Translations under genes and position numbers: made by a program | Notes under the pieces: model-generated | The model's database searches: none | The model's input: the letters and a program-made list of their open reading frames with translations, nothing else | Told to the model about the DNA's origin: nothing | Origin: G963663525 sp963663525 | GTDB taxonomy: Bacteria; Myxococcota_A; SURF-8; G963663525 | Assembly: GCA_963663525.2 (NCBI GenBank) | Contig: CAXXHC010000001.1 | Location: 992,001 to 1,056,000, forward strand | DNA length: 64,000 nucleotides | Reading direction: 5' to 3' | Shown here: positions 15,427-24,635 of the stretch, one piece after another | How the letters are laid out: each line of letters starts with the position of its first letter | Numbering within the stretch: the stretch's first letter is position 1

Positions 15427-18129
15427 CTAATTTTCCTGCACGCCGAAGAACAGATCCAGTTCCACATGACTCGTCGCGTCGGGAATGAGCGTCACCTTCA
15501 GCACTTGCGCGTCCAGAGTCTCCGGCGGCTCGATTTCCTCCCATTCGATGCTGGAAAACGAACCCAAAAAGACGTCGATGCGCTCCATTTCGTACTCGTT
15601 CGGTACGATCAGCGTCATTTCGTAAGGGAAAGGCATTTCCGGTCGGGCCGCCGTGACCTCGAAGGCCAGCCGCAGGCGGCGCGCCTCGGCGTCCCAGCGC
15701 TCTTTCTCGAAGAATTTCCCGCCCATCGAGACGTGCCGGTTCCATCCGGCGAACTGCGGACGGTCGAGCCGTGGCCGAAGCGCGATAAGCCGTCCCCCGT
15801 TCAGGGGCACCGTCGTTTCCAGGCGTCTTTGCACCGGTCCCGCAACCTCGCCCGTCCAGAATTCGTAGGCGATGTACTCGGTATCCGATCCCATGCCCAA
15901 CGGCGAGAGATCCACAGTGATTTCGCAGTCTTGCGTCCTCGCGGCGTTTTCGTCGCCACCGGCTTCCGCCTGATTTTCGGGACAGAGCAGGCCCAGAATA
16001 TCGGCGCGGGACATGCCCTCGCCACCCTCGATCACGAGGTGATAGCGTTCGGGAAGTTCGTGTTCGAAGACGTCCAACGGTCGGGCGGCATAGGACAGCG
16101 GCGGCACGAGGCGGCGGACGAGCGTCGCCTGCTTCCGGCTCAAGGACACCGGCGGCGTTTGCAACTCGAAGCCGCCGCCCATCATCGCCAGCCCGGTGAG
16201 GAACAGGCTTTCTTTCGCAGGATCGAGCGGGAAATGCAGTGGCGCGGCGGTAAACACGGTGGCCGTGCCCTGGAGAAACCAGCGCCGGGCGGCGTGAATC
16301 AGGCGGCGATCATCTTCAGACCAGGCCGGAAAACGTCCCCCCGGATCGACGGAAAAATCCGCCACCGACGCAGGCGCCAGACCCACGGCTTCATCCGCCC
16401 CGCCTTCACGCACGAGTGATCCGGGCGCGAAAGCGCTGTTCGCCAGGGCCAGCCCCTCGGCGTCGGAAGCCTGGGCGGCAGGCTCGGCCTCGATGGCCGT
16501 GTCCCCGATGGCCAGCCATTCGAAACCCTTCGTTTTCAGGGCGGAAACGGCGTCCCGGACATGCCGCACGACGTCCGCGCGATCGAGATTCAAGGGCAGC
16601 ACGCCGCTTGCGTCGGAAACGAGCGAGTCGTCCGCCACGTCCACCGTCCATTCGGCGGCATCGTGGAGTGCGAGCAGGGAAGAATCTTCCGCCGCGTGCA
16701 GGGGTGCCGCCCAAATACCGGGAATCACTCCCTTTTGTTGGGCTTGGAGTACGATTTCCGAGCCGGAGGACGGAAAGCGCGTGGTGTCGAAGCTCCAATC
16801 TCCGATGGCCTGCTGCCAGCCGTCGGCCACCAGCAAGCCGTCCAGGCCGAAATCGCGCAGGTGGGCGGCTTGGGAAAGCAGGTTGGTTAGCACCGAGGAT
16901 TCCAATGACTCCTGAGAACGCCAGTAACAGGGCTGGAAGCTGTCGGAGGAATTCACCACGAGGGCATCGTGATAACGCGCCACGCGATCGGCAAAAGCTT
17001 CAAGCGCAGCGTGCGGACCGAGCATGGGTGCGAAAAGCGCCACAACCGGAGTTTTTCCGGCGTTTCCGGCAATGGCCGGGGCGGAACGGGTCTGGATCGA
17101 AAACGACCGTAACGTATCTTCGAACTCGTTTTCCAGGGCAGTTCCGAAAACCAGCGCGGGACGTTCCACCTGACGCTCGAAGGTACCCACCACCCCGGTT
17201 TCCCAGCCGGAAGGATGCAGGTCCGTGGGGGCTGCGAACGCGGCGAATCCCTTCGTTTCGAACGTCGCCGCCGGATCGAGCACGGCGAGACCGGAGCGCC
17301 CAAGCCCTTCGTCGAACTCCAGAAGTTTTTCGTATGTTCCCGAAAATCCTCCGTTTTCTCCCGTTTCCACGAGATACGCCGCCAGCGGAGGCAAGGCATC
17401 GCCATCTCTGTCGGCGAAGATCATCGCGACGGTGAGAAACCCACCATCCTGGTACAGGCGAATCCGCCACGTGGCCTCGATGCCGTCGTCACGCGGGGGA
17501 AAGGCTAGCGCCAGTTCGCCGAACAGGCCGATGTTGTCGCCGGATTGGGTGCTTTGAAGTTGAAGCGTGGCATTTTCGGCGCATTCGTCCGAGCGAAGGA
17601 AGGTGGACGCATCGCCGTTAAAATCGCCCCAGGTTGCCGCCGCACCGAGCACGACGGGTCGTTCGTCGGCATCGAAGAAGTCGAAAGAACCCCTGTCGAG
17701 GTCGAAAATCACGCGGCTGTCCCCAAACGAAAGATCCGCTCTGTGCCCGTAACTTTCCGTACATACGGAGTTTTCACCGTCATCGAGGCACAATTCGTTT
17801 TCCAGGCAATCGATGGCGTAGCGGCAGGCGCGGGGTTCGTCGCTCTCCTGAATCTCCGCCTCGTCCTCTTCCACGGCGTCGGAGTCGCCGTCGGATTCCT
17901 CGACGCAACGCCCTTCCAGGCAGACCCGTCCCGATTCGGAACAGTAGTCCAGAGACTGGTAACGGTCGCCGGTGGAGTCGCAGCGCATCACGACGTTGCC
18001 GTCGAAACCTCCGCAGACGTAGGTTTCGGGCTCGCAGATGTTGGAGCCGTGGTCGCAACCCGCCGTCAGCGCCAGCAGAAGCGCGAGAACGAGTATCGAG
18101 CCTAGGATGACCTGCGGGCGGTTACTCAT
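15427..18129 (-). CDS. Lipoprotein with GH36/melibiase-like domain
   Basis: A lipobox (LLALTAGC) follows the signal helix, so the protein is a lipoprotein. A Cys-rich module (CGGFDGNVVMRCDSTGDRYQ, then CLEGRC), an acidic linker with DGDSD, and a second CRYAIDCLENELC module come next. The main body resembles clan GH-D alpha-galactosidases: DGLLVADGWQQAIGDWSFD matches the DDGW...GDW...D signature, and VIPGIWAAPL matches the GLW-P region. The catalytic KWD motif is not clear (WLAIGDTAIEA), so activity is uncertain. The start overlaps the helicase stop as ATGAGTAA, implying co-translation. At 900 aa it is longer than usual because of the N-terminal modules. Confidence 0.68.
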   Translation of the reverse strand: MSNRPQVILGSILVLALLLALTAGCDHGSNICEPETYVCGGFDGNVVMRCDSTGDRYQSLDYCSESGRVCLEGRCVEESDGDSDAVEEDEAEIQESDEPRACRYAIDCLENELCLDDGENSVCTESYGHRADLSFGDSRVIFDLDRGSFDFFDADERPVVLGAAATWGDFNGDASTFLRSDECAENATLQLQSTQSGDNIGLFGELALAFPPRDDGIEATWRIRLYQDGGFLTVAMIFADRDGDALPPLAAYLVETGENGGFSGTYEKLLEFDEGLGRSGLAVLDPAATFETKGFAAFAAPTDLHPSGWETGVVGTFERQVERPALVFGTALENEFEDTLRSFSIQTRSAPAIAGNAGKTPVVALFAPMLGPHAALEAFADRVARYHDALVVNSSDSFQPCYWRSQESLESSVLTNLLSQAAHLRDFGLDGLLVADGWQQAIGDWSFDTTRFPSSGSEIVLQAQQKGVIPGIWAAPLHAAEDSSLLALHDAAEWTVDVADDSLVSDASGVLPLNLDRADVVRHVRDAVSALKTKGFEWLAIGDTAIEAEPAAQASDAEGLALANSAFAPGSLVREGGADEAVGLAPASVADFSVDPGGRFPAWSEDDRRLIHAARRWFLQGTATVFTAAPLHFPLDPAKESLFLTGLAMMGGGFELQTPPVSLSRKQATLVRRLVPPLSYAARPLDVFEHELPERYHLVIEGGEGMSRADILGLLCPENQAEAGGDENAARTQDCEITVDLSPLGMGSDTEYIAYEFWTGEVAGPVQRRLETTVPLNGGRLIALRPRLDRPQFAGWNRHVSMGGKFFEKERWDAEARRLRLAFEVTAARPEMPFPYEMTLIVPNEYEMERIDVFLGSFSSIEWEEIEPPETLDAQVLKVTLIPDATSHVELDLFFGVQEN

Positions 18130-20191
18130 CGCGGTCCTTGTCCGTTTTTTCTCCCTTGGTCGCCTTGGGAGAGGATTCGAGAGGTTTTACGGTCAGTTGC
18201 AGGTCTTTATTCCGGACCTTTTCGAAGGCTTCGAGCACCTGCTTGACGCAACTTTCATCGATTCCGGCGCAGGTGCGCTCGTCTTCGATCGTGATTTTGC
18301 CGATTTTGTATTTTTTAATGCCTGCCGTCTGGCAGACCAGCCGGATGAAATCGCTGGGGCCTTTCATCCCGGTGTTTCGGCCCTTCGAAAACTCCAGCGT
18401 CGTGTAATTGCGTTCTTTGGTCTGGCGCGGTTTGTCCCCACTTTCCCTGTCTCGCCGTTCGCCTTTGTCTCTTCGGGGGTGCCTGTCGGAGGAACCTTCG
18501 CGGCGTTTGCGCGATCCGCGTTCCGTGTCTCGGCGCTGCCGGGACTGCTCGCGAAGGTCGCGGGTGCCGATCAGCGGCGGGCGGGCCATTGCCATATCCC
18601 GGAATTCGGGGTTTTCCGGGTCGTAACCCTGGTCGAAGGAAAAGCCCCGCTGCCGCAGGAAAGTCAAGAGGGCGGAGACCAGCGGATGAGGCTCGATCGC
18701 TTCCAGAAGGTCGTCGGCAAGCAGCGCCACTTCGTCGGAAAACTCCTCGTCCTCGGCCATGGCTTTCATGCGGTCGATGAGGAATTTTTTGTACCCTGCC
18801 TGCACGTCTTCTTTTTGCGGAACGGGTAACTCGTTGAAATCAATACCGATTTTTCGCGGAATCGCGCCGATCTGCAACAGGTCGCGGGGCGTCACGAGGG
18901 AAAGCGCGATCCCCGCCTTTCCGGCGCGTCCGGTGCGACCCGTACGGTGCAGATAGAGGTCCGTGCTTTCCGGCAGGTCGTAGTTGATGACGTGACTCAC
19001 GCCGTAGATGTCCAGACCACGTGCGGCGACGTCGGTTGCCACGAGGATATCGATCACGCCGTCCCGGAAGGCATCGAGCGTGCGGTTGCGCACCGCCTGA
19101 CTCAGGTTGCCGCTCAGGAATCCCACCGAAAAGCCTTCCTCGTTGAGATATTCGGCGATGTTTTCGGTGTCCATCTTGGTGTTGCAGAACACGAGCACCT
19201 TGGTGCGTGGAATCGAATGCAGCAGATTGACGAGTGTGACGAAACGATGCAGTGTAGGGGTTTTGTAGTAAAAATGTTTTACATCCCGATTGATGCTGAA
19301 TCCCTGAGAACTACCGATGCGGATCAGTCGGGGATTCTGCATACGGCTCTGTGCCAAGCGGTTGATGGCCGCCGGCAGGGTGGCCGAAAAACACATCGTC
19401 GTACGTTCCTGGGGCATGTAGTCCAGAATGCGGCTGACGTCGGGTAGAAAACCTTTGTCCAGCATCTCGTCCGCCTCGTCGAGCACGAGGACCGACACGG
19501 CGTCGAAACTCAGCGTACCGCGCTTGAGATGGTCGAGCACCCGGCCCGGCGTTCCCACCAGAATCCGCGCGCCGCGCTGGATTTTCTCCACCTGCACGTG
19601 CATCGAGGCTCCGCCGTAGACCGGCACGATGCCGGGGTCGAGCGCCCGACCCACCGAGGAAATCTCCTCCGAGACCTGGAGACAGAGTTCACGGGTTGGC
19701 GTAAGCACCACGGCCTGCACCGTTTTCCGTTGAAAATCAAGCCCTTGCAGGATCGGCAACCCGAAGGCGAGCGTTTTTCCAGACCCGGTTTTGGCCTGCA
19801 CGAGGTAATCCCCGCCTTTGATGGCATAGGGAATCGTGCGACGCTGCACCGGCATCGGCTTGTCGAACTTCATCGCTTCGATGCCTTTCAGCAATTCGTC
19901 GATGAGTCCGAGTTCGTCCCAATTCGGTTCCGAGCCGTCGTCCTCGATGGTTTCGATGGGTGCTTCGTCCTGCTTGACCGACCCGATTCCTTCCCAGCTA
20001 GGCTCCTTCGCCTTCGGCTTGAGCATGGTTCCAACCGTGGAATTTTTCTCGCTTTTTTCAGGTTCCGGCGAGGATTCGGCCTCGGTGCTTTCCACCGCCG
20101 GACCAGTGTGGCGAGCGGTAAGCAAACGCCGTTTCAGGCGGCGTTTGCTCGCTCCTGTCGCGAGATCCAGGCCGAATAGTTTGCGAATCAT
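18122..20191 (-). CDS. DEAD-box RNA helicase with DbpA-type RNA-binding tail
   Basis: All helicase motifs are present: Q-motif region (FDKPMPVQRRTIP), AKTGSGKT, PTREL, TPGR, DEAD, SAT, VFCNT, ATDVAARGLD and HRTGRTGRAG. The core spans about residues 85-460. A long helical part and a basic Arg/Glu-rich linker (residues ~540-600) lead to a C-terminal DbpA-like RNA-binding domain (MKGPSDFIRLVCQTAGIKKY...IGKITIEDERTCAGID). This suggests ribosome assembly or cold-type RNA remodelling (DeaD/CsdA/DbpA group). A ~85-residue N-terminal extension is charged. It overlaps pdxT upstream by ATGA and the lipoprotein gene downstream by 8 nt. Confidence 0.93.
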   Translation of the reverse strand: MIRKLFGLDLATGASKRRLKRRLLTARHTGPAVESTEAESSPEPEKSEKNSTVGTMLKPKAKEPSWEGIGSVKQDEAPIETIEDDGSEPNWDELGLIDELLKGIEAMKFDKPMPVQRRTIPYAIKGGDYLVQAKTGSGKTLAFGLPILQGLDFQRKTVQAVVLTPTRELCLQVSEEISSVGRALDPGIVPVYGGASMHVQVEKIQRGARILVGTPGRVLDHLKRGTLSFDAVSVLVLDEADEMLDKGFLPDVSRILDYMPQERTTMCFSATLPAAINRLAQSRMQNPRLIRIGSSQGFSINRDVKHFYYKTPTLHRFVTLVNLLHSIPRTKVLVFCNTKMDTENIAEYLNEEGFSVGFLSGNLSQAVRNRTLDAFRDGVIDILVATDVAARGLDIYGVSHVINYDLPESTDLYLHRTGRTGRAGKAGIALSLVTPRDLLQIGAIPRKIGIDFNELPVPQKEDVQAGYKKFLIDRMKAMAEDEEFSDEVALLADDLLEAIEPHPLVSALLTFLRQRGFSFDQGYDPENPEFRDMAMARPPLIGTRDLREQSRQRRDTERGSRKRREGSSDRHPRRDKGERRDRESGDKPRQTKERNYTTLEFSKGRNTGMKGPSDFIRLVCQTAGIKKYKIGKITIEDERTCAGIDESCVKQVLEAFEKVRNKDLQLTVKPLESSPKATKGEKTDKDRDE

Positions 20192-20835
20192 GAGACGCTC
20201 CTTGAGGCCGCCGAAGCATCGAAAGGCGTTTCCTTTTCGCGCGCGGCCAGTTGGATGAAAAACGAATGCATACGGGAATCTTGAGTCAATTCGGGATGAA
20301 ACGAGGTAGCCATCAGGTGGCCTTGACGCACGAAGACCGCCCGGTCGTCCACCGTGCTGAGTACTTCGACGCCCTGGCCGTCGAGTTCGAACCGCGGCGC
20401 ACGGATGAACACGCCCCGAAACGGCTCGCCCAGGGTTGTCACATTCAGATCGGCTTCGAAGCTGTCCACCTGGCGACCGAAGGCGTTGCGCACGGCAGTC
20501 ATGTCCATCAGGCCGAGGCGGGGTTGATCCATCTCCCGGCCCCGTTCCCGAATGCGCTTGGCCATCAGGATCGCCCCGGCGCAGCTACCCCAAAGAGGCA
20601 GGCCGCCGAGCCCCATCTCCCGAATCGGTTCCAGCAGCTTCCATTCGACCAGCAGCTTGCCGATGGTCGTGGATTCCCCGCCGGGCAGAATCAATCCGGC
20701 GAGACCTTCGAGATGTTTCGGAAGGCGGACTTCCCGGCTGTTCGTGCCGAGACGTTCGAGCATCATCCGATGCTCGCGAAATGCGCCTTGCAGCGCCAGT
20801 ACGCCGAAAATCGGCGCAGACGAACTAGAAGTCAT
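20188..20835 (-). CDS. pdxT: Pyridoxal 5'-phosphate synthase glutaminase subunit
   Basis: Class I glutaminase (SNO family) that releases ammonia from glutamine for PdxS. Visible motifs are LQGAFREH, LPGGESTTIGKLL, the nucleophile Cys in LWGSCAGAILMA and the His-Glu pair in TSFHPELTQD. The length (215 aa) is slightly over the family norm because of a ~20-residue tail. It lies 94 nt after pdxS, with a terminator-like hairpin between them, and its stop overlaps the helicase start (ATGA). Confidence 0.96.
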   Translation of the reverse strand: MTSSSSAPIFGVLALQGAFREHRMMLERLGTNSREVRLPKHLEGLAGLILPGGESTTIGKLLVEWKLLEPIREMGLGGLPLWGSCAGAILMAKRIRERGREMDQPRLGLMDMTAVRNAFGRQVDSFEADLNVTTLGEPFRGVFIRAPRFELDGQGVEVLSTVDDRAVFVRQGHLMATSFHPELTQDSRMHSFFIQLAAREKETPFDASAASRSVS

Positions 20836-20881
20836 GGCGTTCCACCGTGGTACCTATCGAACGAGGGACGCAAGGACGGAA

Positions 20882-20905
20882 AAAGGCACGGCGTCCCGTG
20901 CCTTT
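20882..20905 (-). terminator. Intrinsic terminator or attenuator between pdxS and pdxT
   Basis: On the minus strand AAAGGCACGG, loop GACG and CCGTGCCTTT form a perfect 10-bp stem that ends in a T-run. It sits between pdxS and pdxT and would reduce transcription into pdxT, the helicase and the lipoprotein gene unless readthrough occurs. Confidence 0.75.
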
Positions 20906-20929
20906 CAGAATCGAAAACCAAGTCTGCAA

Positions 20930-21817
20930 TCACCAGCCCCGTTTCGCCAACTGTTCGCCGTCTTCGAGCGAACTGACGTTGATGCCGACCATTGCCTCGC
21001 CGAGACCTTTGGAGATTTCCGCAAGGATTTTCGGGTCGTTGTAATGGGTGACGGCCTGCACGATGGCTTTGGCACGACGGGCAGGATTGCCGGATTTGAA
21101 GATGCCGGAGCCGACGAACACGCCGTCCAGACCCAGTTGCATCATCATCGCGGCATCCGCAGGGGTGGCCAGTCCACCCGCCGCGAAGTTCACTACCGGC
21201 AGCTTGCCGTTTTCGTGGACGTACAGCACGAGTTCGTAGGGCGCGCCCATGTCGCGGGCGTGGCTCATCAATTCCTCGCGGGGCATGGCCTGGATTTTCT
21301 TGATTTCGCCCAGCACGGTGCGCGCGTGGCGCACGGCTTCCACGACGTCGCCCGTTCCGGCTTCGCCTTTGGTACGGATCATTGCCGCGCCTTCGCCGAT
21401 ACGACGCAGGGCTTCGCCCAGGTTGCGCGCGCCGCAAACGAACGGCACGGTGTAATTCCATTTGTCGATGTGGTGGGCTTCGTCCGCCGGGGTGAGCACC
21501 TCGGATTCGTCCACGTAGTCCACGCCGAGCGATTCGAGGATCTGGGCCTCGACGAAGTGGCCGATACGCGCCTTGGCCATCACGGGGATGGACACGGCCT
21601 CGATGATTTTCACGATCATTTCGGGGTCCGACATCCGCGCGACGCCGCCCTGCACCCGGATATCCGCCGGAACGCGCTCCAGGGCCATCACCGCACAGGC
21701 GCCCGCGTCCTCGGCGATCTTGGCCTGTTCCACGGTGGTGACGTCCATAATCACGCCGCCTTTGAGCATTTCCGCGTGGCCGGTCTTAACTCGAAGAGTT
21801 CCTTGTGTTTTTTCCAT
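20930..21817 (-). CDS. pdxS: Pyridoxal 5'-phosphate synthase lyase subunit
   Basis: PLP synthase (SNZ family), which condenses ribose 5-phosphate, glyceraldehyde 3-phosphate and ammonia. The family landmarks are clear: LKGGVIMDVTTVEQAKIAED, ALERVPADIRVQGGVARMSD, the catalytic Lys in PVMAKARIGHFVEA, and NFAAGGLATPADAAMMMQLG with GVFVGSGIF. About 295 aa, normal length. MEKTQGT at 21817 is chosen because AAGGA lies about 10 nt upstream; an ATG seven codons earlier is the alternative. Paired with pdxT, it indicates DXP-independent vitamin B6 synthesis. Confidence 0.97.
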   Translation of the reverse strand: MEKTQGTLRVKTGHAEMLKGGVIMDVTTVEQAKIAEDAGACAVMALERVPADIRVQGGVARMSDPEMIVKIIEAVSIPVMAKARIGHFVEAQILESLGVDYVDESEVLTPADEAHHIDKWNYTVPFVCGARNLGEALRRIGEGAAMIRTKGEAGTGDVVEAVRHARTVLGEIKKIQAMPREELMSHARDMGAPYELVLYVHENGKLPVVNFAAGGLATPADAAMMMQLGLDGVFVGSGIFKSGNPARRAKAIVQAVTHYNDPKILAEISKGLGEAMVGINVSSLEDGEQLAKRGW

Positions 21818-22238
21818 CGGCTTCGTCCTTACATGCAATGCTAGTTTACTGAAATTCCAAGGAAAACCGTGGCGCGAATATAGACCCGGCTCGCAAGGCT
21901 GTCAAGTGCCGGTCCGGGACTCGGCACAAGCTAATACGCGCGCCGAAAAAAGCCCGCAGAATCCTTATCGGTTCCTTGAGAGAAACCAGGGGAAATTTAG
22001 CCCGCATTATTCATGAGGATCGTAGCGAGACGCCGAAAACCGAAGATATTTCATGAAGTTGGACCGATTTTCACCCGCAGGCATACTTTACAGTCTGTCG
22101 AGGATGAAAATCGGGAAACAAGTGAAAGATCGAGGATTTTCAAGTCGCAGTAGATTCTTCATGAATTATGCGGGTTAGACTCCATCTTCCCGAAAACCGG
22201 GATTCTCACGGCGTTTTTTCGCGAAGCCCGGACCTTTG
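21818..22238. other. Intergenic region upstream of pdxS, with MITE
   Basis: About 420 bp. It contains MITE copy 3 (22001-22174). The pdxS promoter must lie here, but no convincing -35/-10 pair was recognised. Confidence 0.5.
22001..22174 (+). mobile_element. MITE with IS1380-like ends, copy 3
   Basis: 174 bp from CCCGCATTATTCATGA to TCATGAATTATGCGGG, flanked by a perfect TTAG duplication (21997-22000 and 22175-22178). It is nearly identical to copy 1, suggesting recent spread. Confidence 0.87.
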
Positions 22239-23234
22239 TCAGTCCTCGTCGCCGGGCAGGGGAGCCCCTTCTTCGCCCACGGCGACACGCCAGATTTTCG
22301 AGCCGAACAGCTCGGTGACGTAGATCGAGCAAGGGTCGAAGCCCTCGCCGTTGCCGAACGCCAGACTCGCTGGAGAAAGAATCTCCGACGCAACCGCTTT
22401 CGGATCTCCCTCCGTCGGCACGGCTACCACCATTCCGGCTCCATTGGCGGCGACGTACAGCGTTCCCGAAACTCCCATGGTTAGCCCGTCGTTGACGCAA
22501 TTGTCCGGGCAAACCGAGGAAATGGAAAGCTCACCGATGGTTCCGGGCGTGCCGCTTTCATCTACCGGCACCACATACACCCGACCACTGGATGTATAGG
22601 TATCTGCAATGTACAACGTGCCGCCGTCCGGGGAAAAGACCATGCCGTTGGGCGTCGGCGTGCCGCTGAGCCACTCGGTCATCGCGCCGGATTCGTCGAA
22701 GGAATAGATCACGTCGCCGGATTCGTCGCTCATCAACAGCGCGCCCCAGGGCGACGTCGCCACGAAGTTGGGATTGGCGCTGGCGGGATGGGAGGTTTTG
22801 GTGCCGTCCGGCTCGATCTGGAACAATTCGCCGTCCACCGTGTCGCCGATGCGGTCCGCGCCGAATCCGCAAACCCAGAGATCCTCGCCACGAAACGCGC
22901 AACCCACTGCTTCCGCCGCCTCGACGAAGGTTTCGTACTGGCCGTCCGCGTCGAAACGCAGCACGTCGCTTCCCGCCGTGACGTACAGTTTTCCGTCCGG
23001 TCCGAAGGCGATGCCCTCGCTTCCGGAGGCGAAACCTTCGGCGAAAATCTCCTTCTGTCCGGGGGCGAGATCGTCCCAGCAGGCGGAGGTCGCCTCGTCG
23101 CTCTCCTGTTCCTGCGTGATTTCCGTGTCGCTGTCTCCTCCCGCAGGCGTCGTTTCGTCGTCGGAGCCGCCGCAGGCGGCCATCGTCCAGGCAAACAGTA
23201 CAACCAAGGCGATCCAACACGTACAACGTTTCAT
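22239..23234 (-). CDS. Beta-propeller lipoprotein (SMP-30/gluconolactonase-like)
   Basis: The lipobox AWTMAAC and an acidic linker (GGDSDTEITQEQESDE) precede a repeated-blade domain: GSEGIAFGPDGKLYVTAGSD, NGMVFSPDGGTLYIADTYT and LTMGVSGTLYVAANG. These are typical of SMP-30/NHL-like six-bladed propellers. Possible sugar-lactonase activity cannot be judged, because the metal ligands are not certain. The ATG at 23234 follows AGGGGAAA. The gene follows the flippase-like membrane gene (57 nt gap), so the two may be co-transcribed. Confidence 0.78.
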   Translation of the reverse strand: MKRCTCWIALVVLFAWTMAACGGSDDETTPAGGDSDTEITQEQESDEATSACWDDLAPGQKEIFAEGFASGSEGIAFGPDGKLYVTAGSDVLRFDADGQYETFVEAAEAVGCAFRGEDLWVCGFGADRIGDTVDGELFQIEPDGTKTSHPASANPNFVATSPWGALLMSDESGDVIYSFDESGAMTEWLSGTPTPNGMVFSPDGGTLYIADTYTSSGRVYVVPVDESGTPGTIGELSISSVCPDNCVNDGLTMGVSGTLYVAANGAGMVVAVPTEGDPKAVASEILSPASLAFGNGEGFDPCSIYVTELFGSKIWRVAVGEEGAPLPGDED

Positions 23235-23290
23235 GATTTCCCCTTTTGTTTCCATAATGTACAACGTTTGGCGAAATGTGGTGAAATGTT

Positions 23291-24331
23291 TCAGGTGCCA
23301 GTATATTCTTCCGCCTCGGCGTTGTCCATTTTCCCGTTTTCCTCACCGTTCTCGGAGATGTCGGCCTTGCCCAGTTCCATGAGACTCAGGCCCATTTTCG
23401 AGAGAAACAGCAATCCTAAAATGGTAATTGGAACGATTTGCGTGGCGTGCACGGCCACCGACACCGTAAGTCCGGTGCTTTTGTGAATGCCGTATAAAAA
23501 CAGCGCCTGCTGACAGAAAAACTGGAATACGCCGATCATGCCGGGGCTGGAAGGAATCATGCCGCTGAGATTCACCGCTACGAGCGCCAGCGCCGCCGCG
23601 TGCCAGGGTGCAGCATCCAGGTGAAAGGCTCGAAGGTAGAAATAGTACACGGCGCCTTCCGCCGCCCAGACGAGAAAACTGAGCATGAACGAGCCGAAAA
23701 AGCGCGACGGGTGACGTAAGAGATCGAGGCCGGAGAGGAATTTGACCAGGAGATGATCGAAGGTTTTCGCGAATTTGAGCGGAAACAGGGAAAGCACGGC
23801 CCGCGCCAGTTTCAGCGCCCGTTTGCGCTGGATCGCGAGGGCGAAAAGAAAGGCCAGTCCTCCGGAAAACACCAGCGCGCCGGTCCAGGCCGTGGCCCGC
23901 AGCACCGGCCAATCCACGCTTCCGGCAAATAAAAGCATCACCAGCACGAAAACGATGGTTGCGCCGTCGAAAATCCGTTCCAGCACCACCGAAGCGAATG
24001 CGGACGTGCGGCTGATGCCCTCGCGTTGGCCGGTTACGTAGGCTCGGACGAACTCCCCCAGTCGGGCGGGAAGCAGGTTGTTGGCGGTGTAGCCGATCAC
24101 GAGGTATTGAAACAGGTTTTTCAGCGGCAGCGTCGCCACCGGCTTGAGCATGATCTGCCAGCGAAACGTTCGCACCACGAAACTGACGAAGTACGCCCCC
24201 AGCGCCGGGATAACGTAGCGCAGATCGGCGGCGGCGATGGCGTCGTGCGCCTCGCTGAAATCGAACTGCCGAAACGCCAGCCATAAAAACAGCAGGCTGA
24301 TTCCGGCGGCGAACAGGTACTTCAGTTTCAT
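23291..24331 (-). CDS. Lysylphosphatidylglycerol synthase TM-region / flippase-like protein
   Basis: A polytopic membrane protein of the UPF0104/AglD-MprF transmembrane family. Diagnostic stretches are FRWQIMLKPV, LFQYLVIGYTANNLLPARLG, ARLGEFVRAY and NLSGMIPSSPGMIGVFQFF. About eight hydrophobic segments are present, and a short acidic tail ends the protein. Members act in lipid or glycolipid translocation; the exact substrate is unknown. It is alone with the propeller lipoprotein downstream. Normal length. Confidence 0.85.
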   Translation of the reverse strand: MKLKYLFAAGISLLFLWLAFRQFDFSEAHDAIAAADLRYVIPALGAYFVSFVVRTFRWQIMLKPVATLPLKNLFQYLVIGYTANNLLPARLGEFVRAYVTGQREGISRTSAFASVVLERIFDGATIVFVLVMLLFAGSVDWPVLRATAWTGALVFSGGLAFLFALAIQRKRALKLARAVLSLFPLKFAKTFDHLLVKFLSGLDLLRHPSRFFGSFMLSFLVWAAEGAVYYFYLRAFHLDAAPWHAAALALVAVNLSGMIPSSPGMIGVFQFFCQQALFLYGIHKSTGLTVSVAVHATQIVPITILGLLFLSKMGLSLMELGKADISENGEENGKMDNAEAEEYTGT

Positions 24332-24520
24332 GCCGCTTCCCGTTCTCCCCTTTCCCGAAACGCGAAGAAAACTCGCGGTCGAGATCAGCCGCTACGTACC
24401 ACGCCACTCTCGTGCCTGTCAAACCGGATCGGCGCAAACCTTGTTTTGACTCAAGTTTTTTGGAGTTTTCCGAGAAGGTGACGCGAGCGTAACTTTGGAG
24501 AAACACGAGGGTTGGAAGCC

Positions 24521-24584
24521 TGAGAAAAAGGCGGCGGTACGTCTCCGGCGCGATGCGCTCGCAGATATTCCGCCGCCTTTCTCA
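24521..24584 (-). terminator. Intrinsic terminator after ndk
   Basis: TGAGAAAGGCGGCGG and its complement (with two extra A/T) pair across a 32-nt loop. On the minus strand the stem ends in a T-run after CCGCCGCC. It lies about 50 nt after the ndk stop. Confidence 0.7.
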
Positions 24585-24635
24585 GATACGGAAATTATCC
24601 TGTAAAAACAAGCACGTAGACTTGTTTCTCGAACG

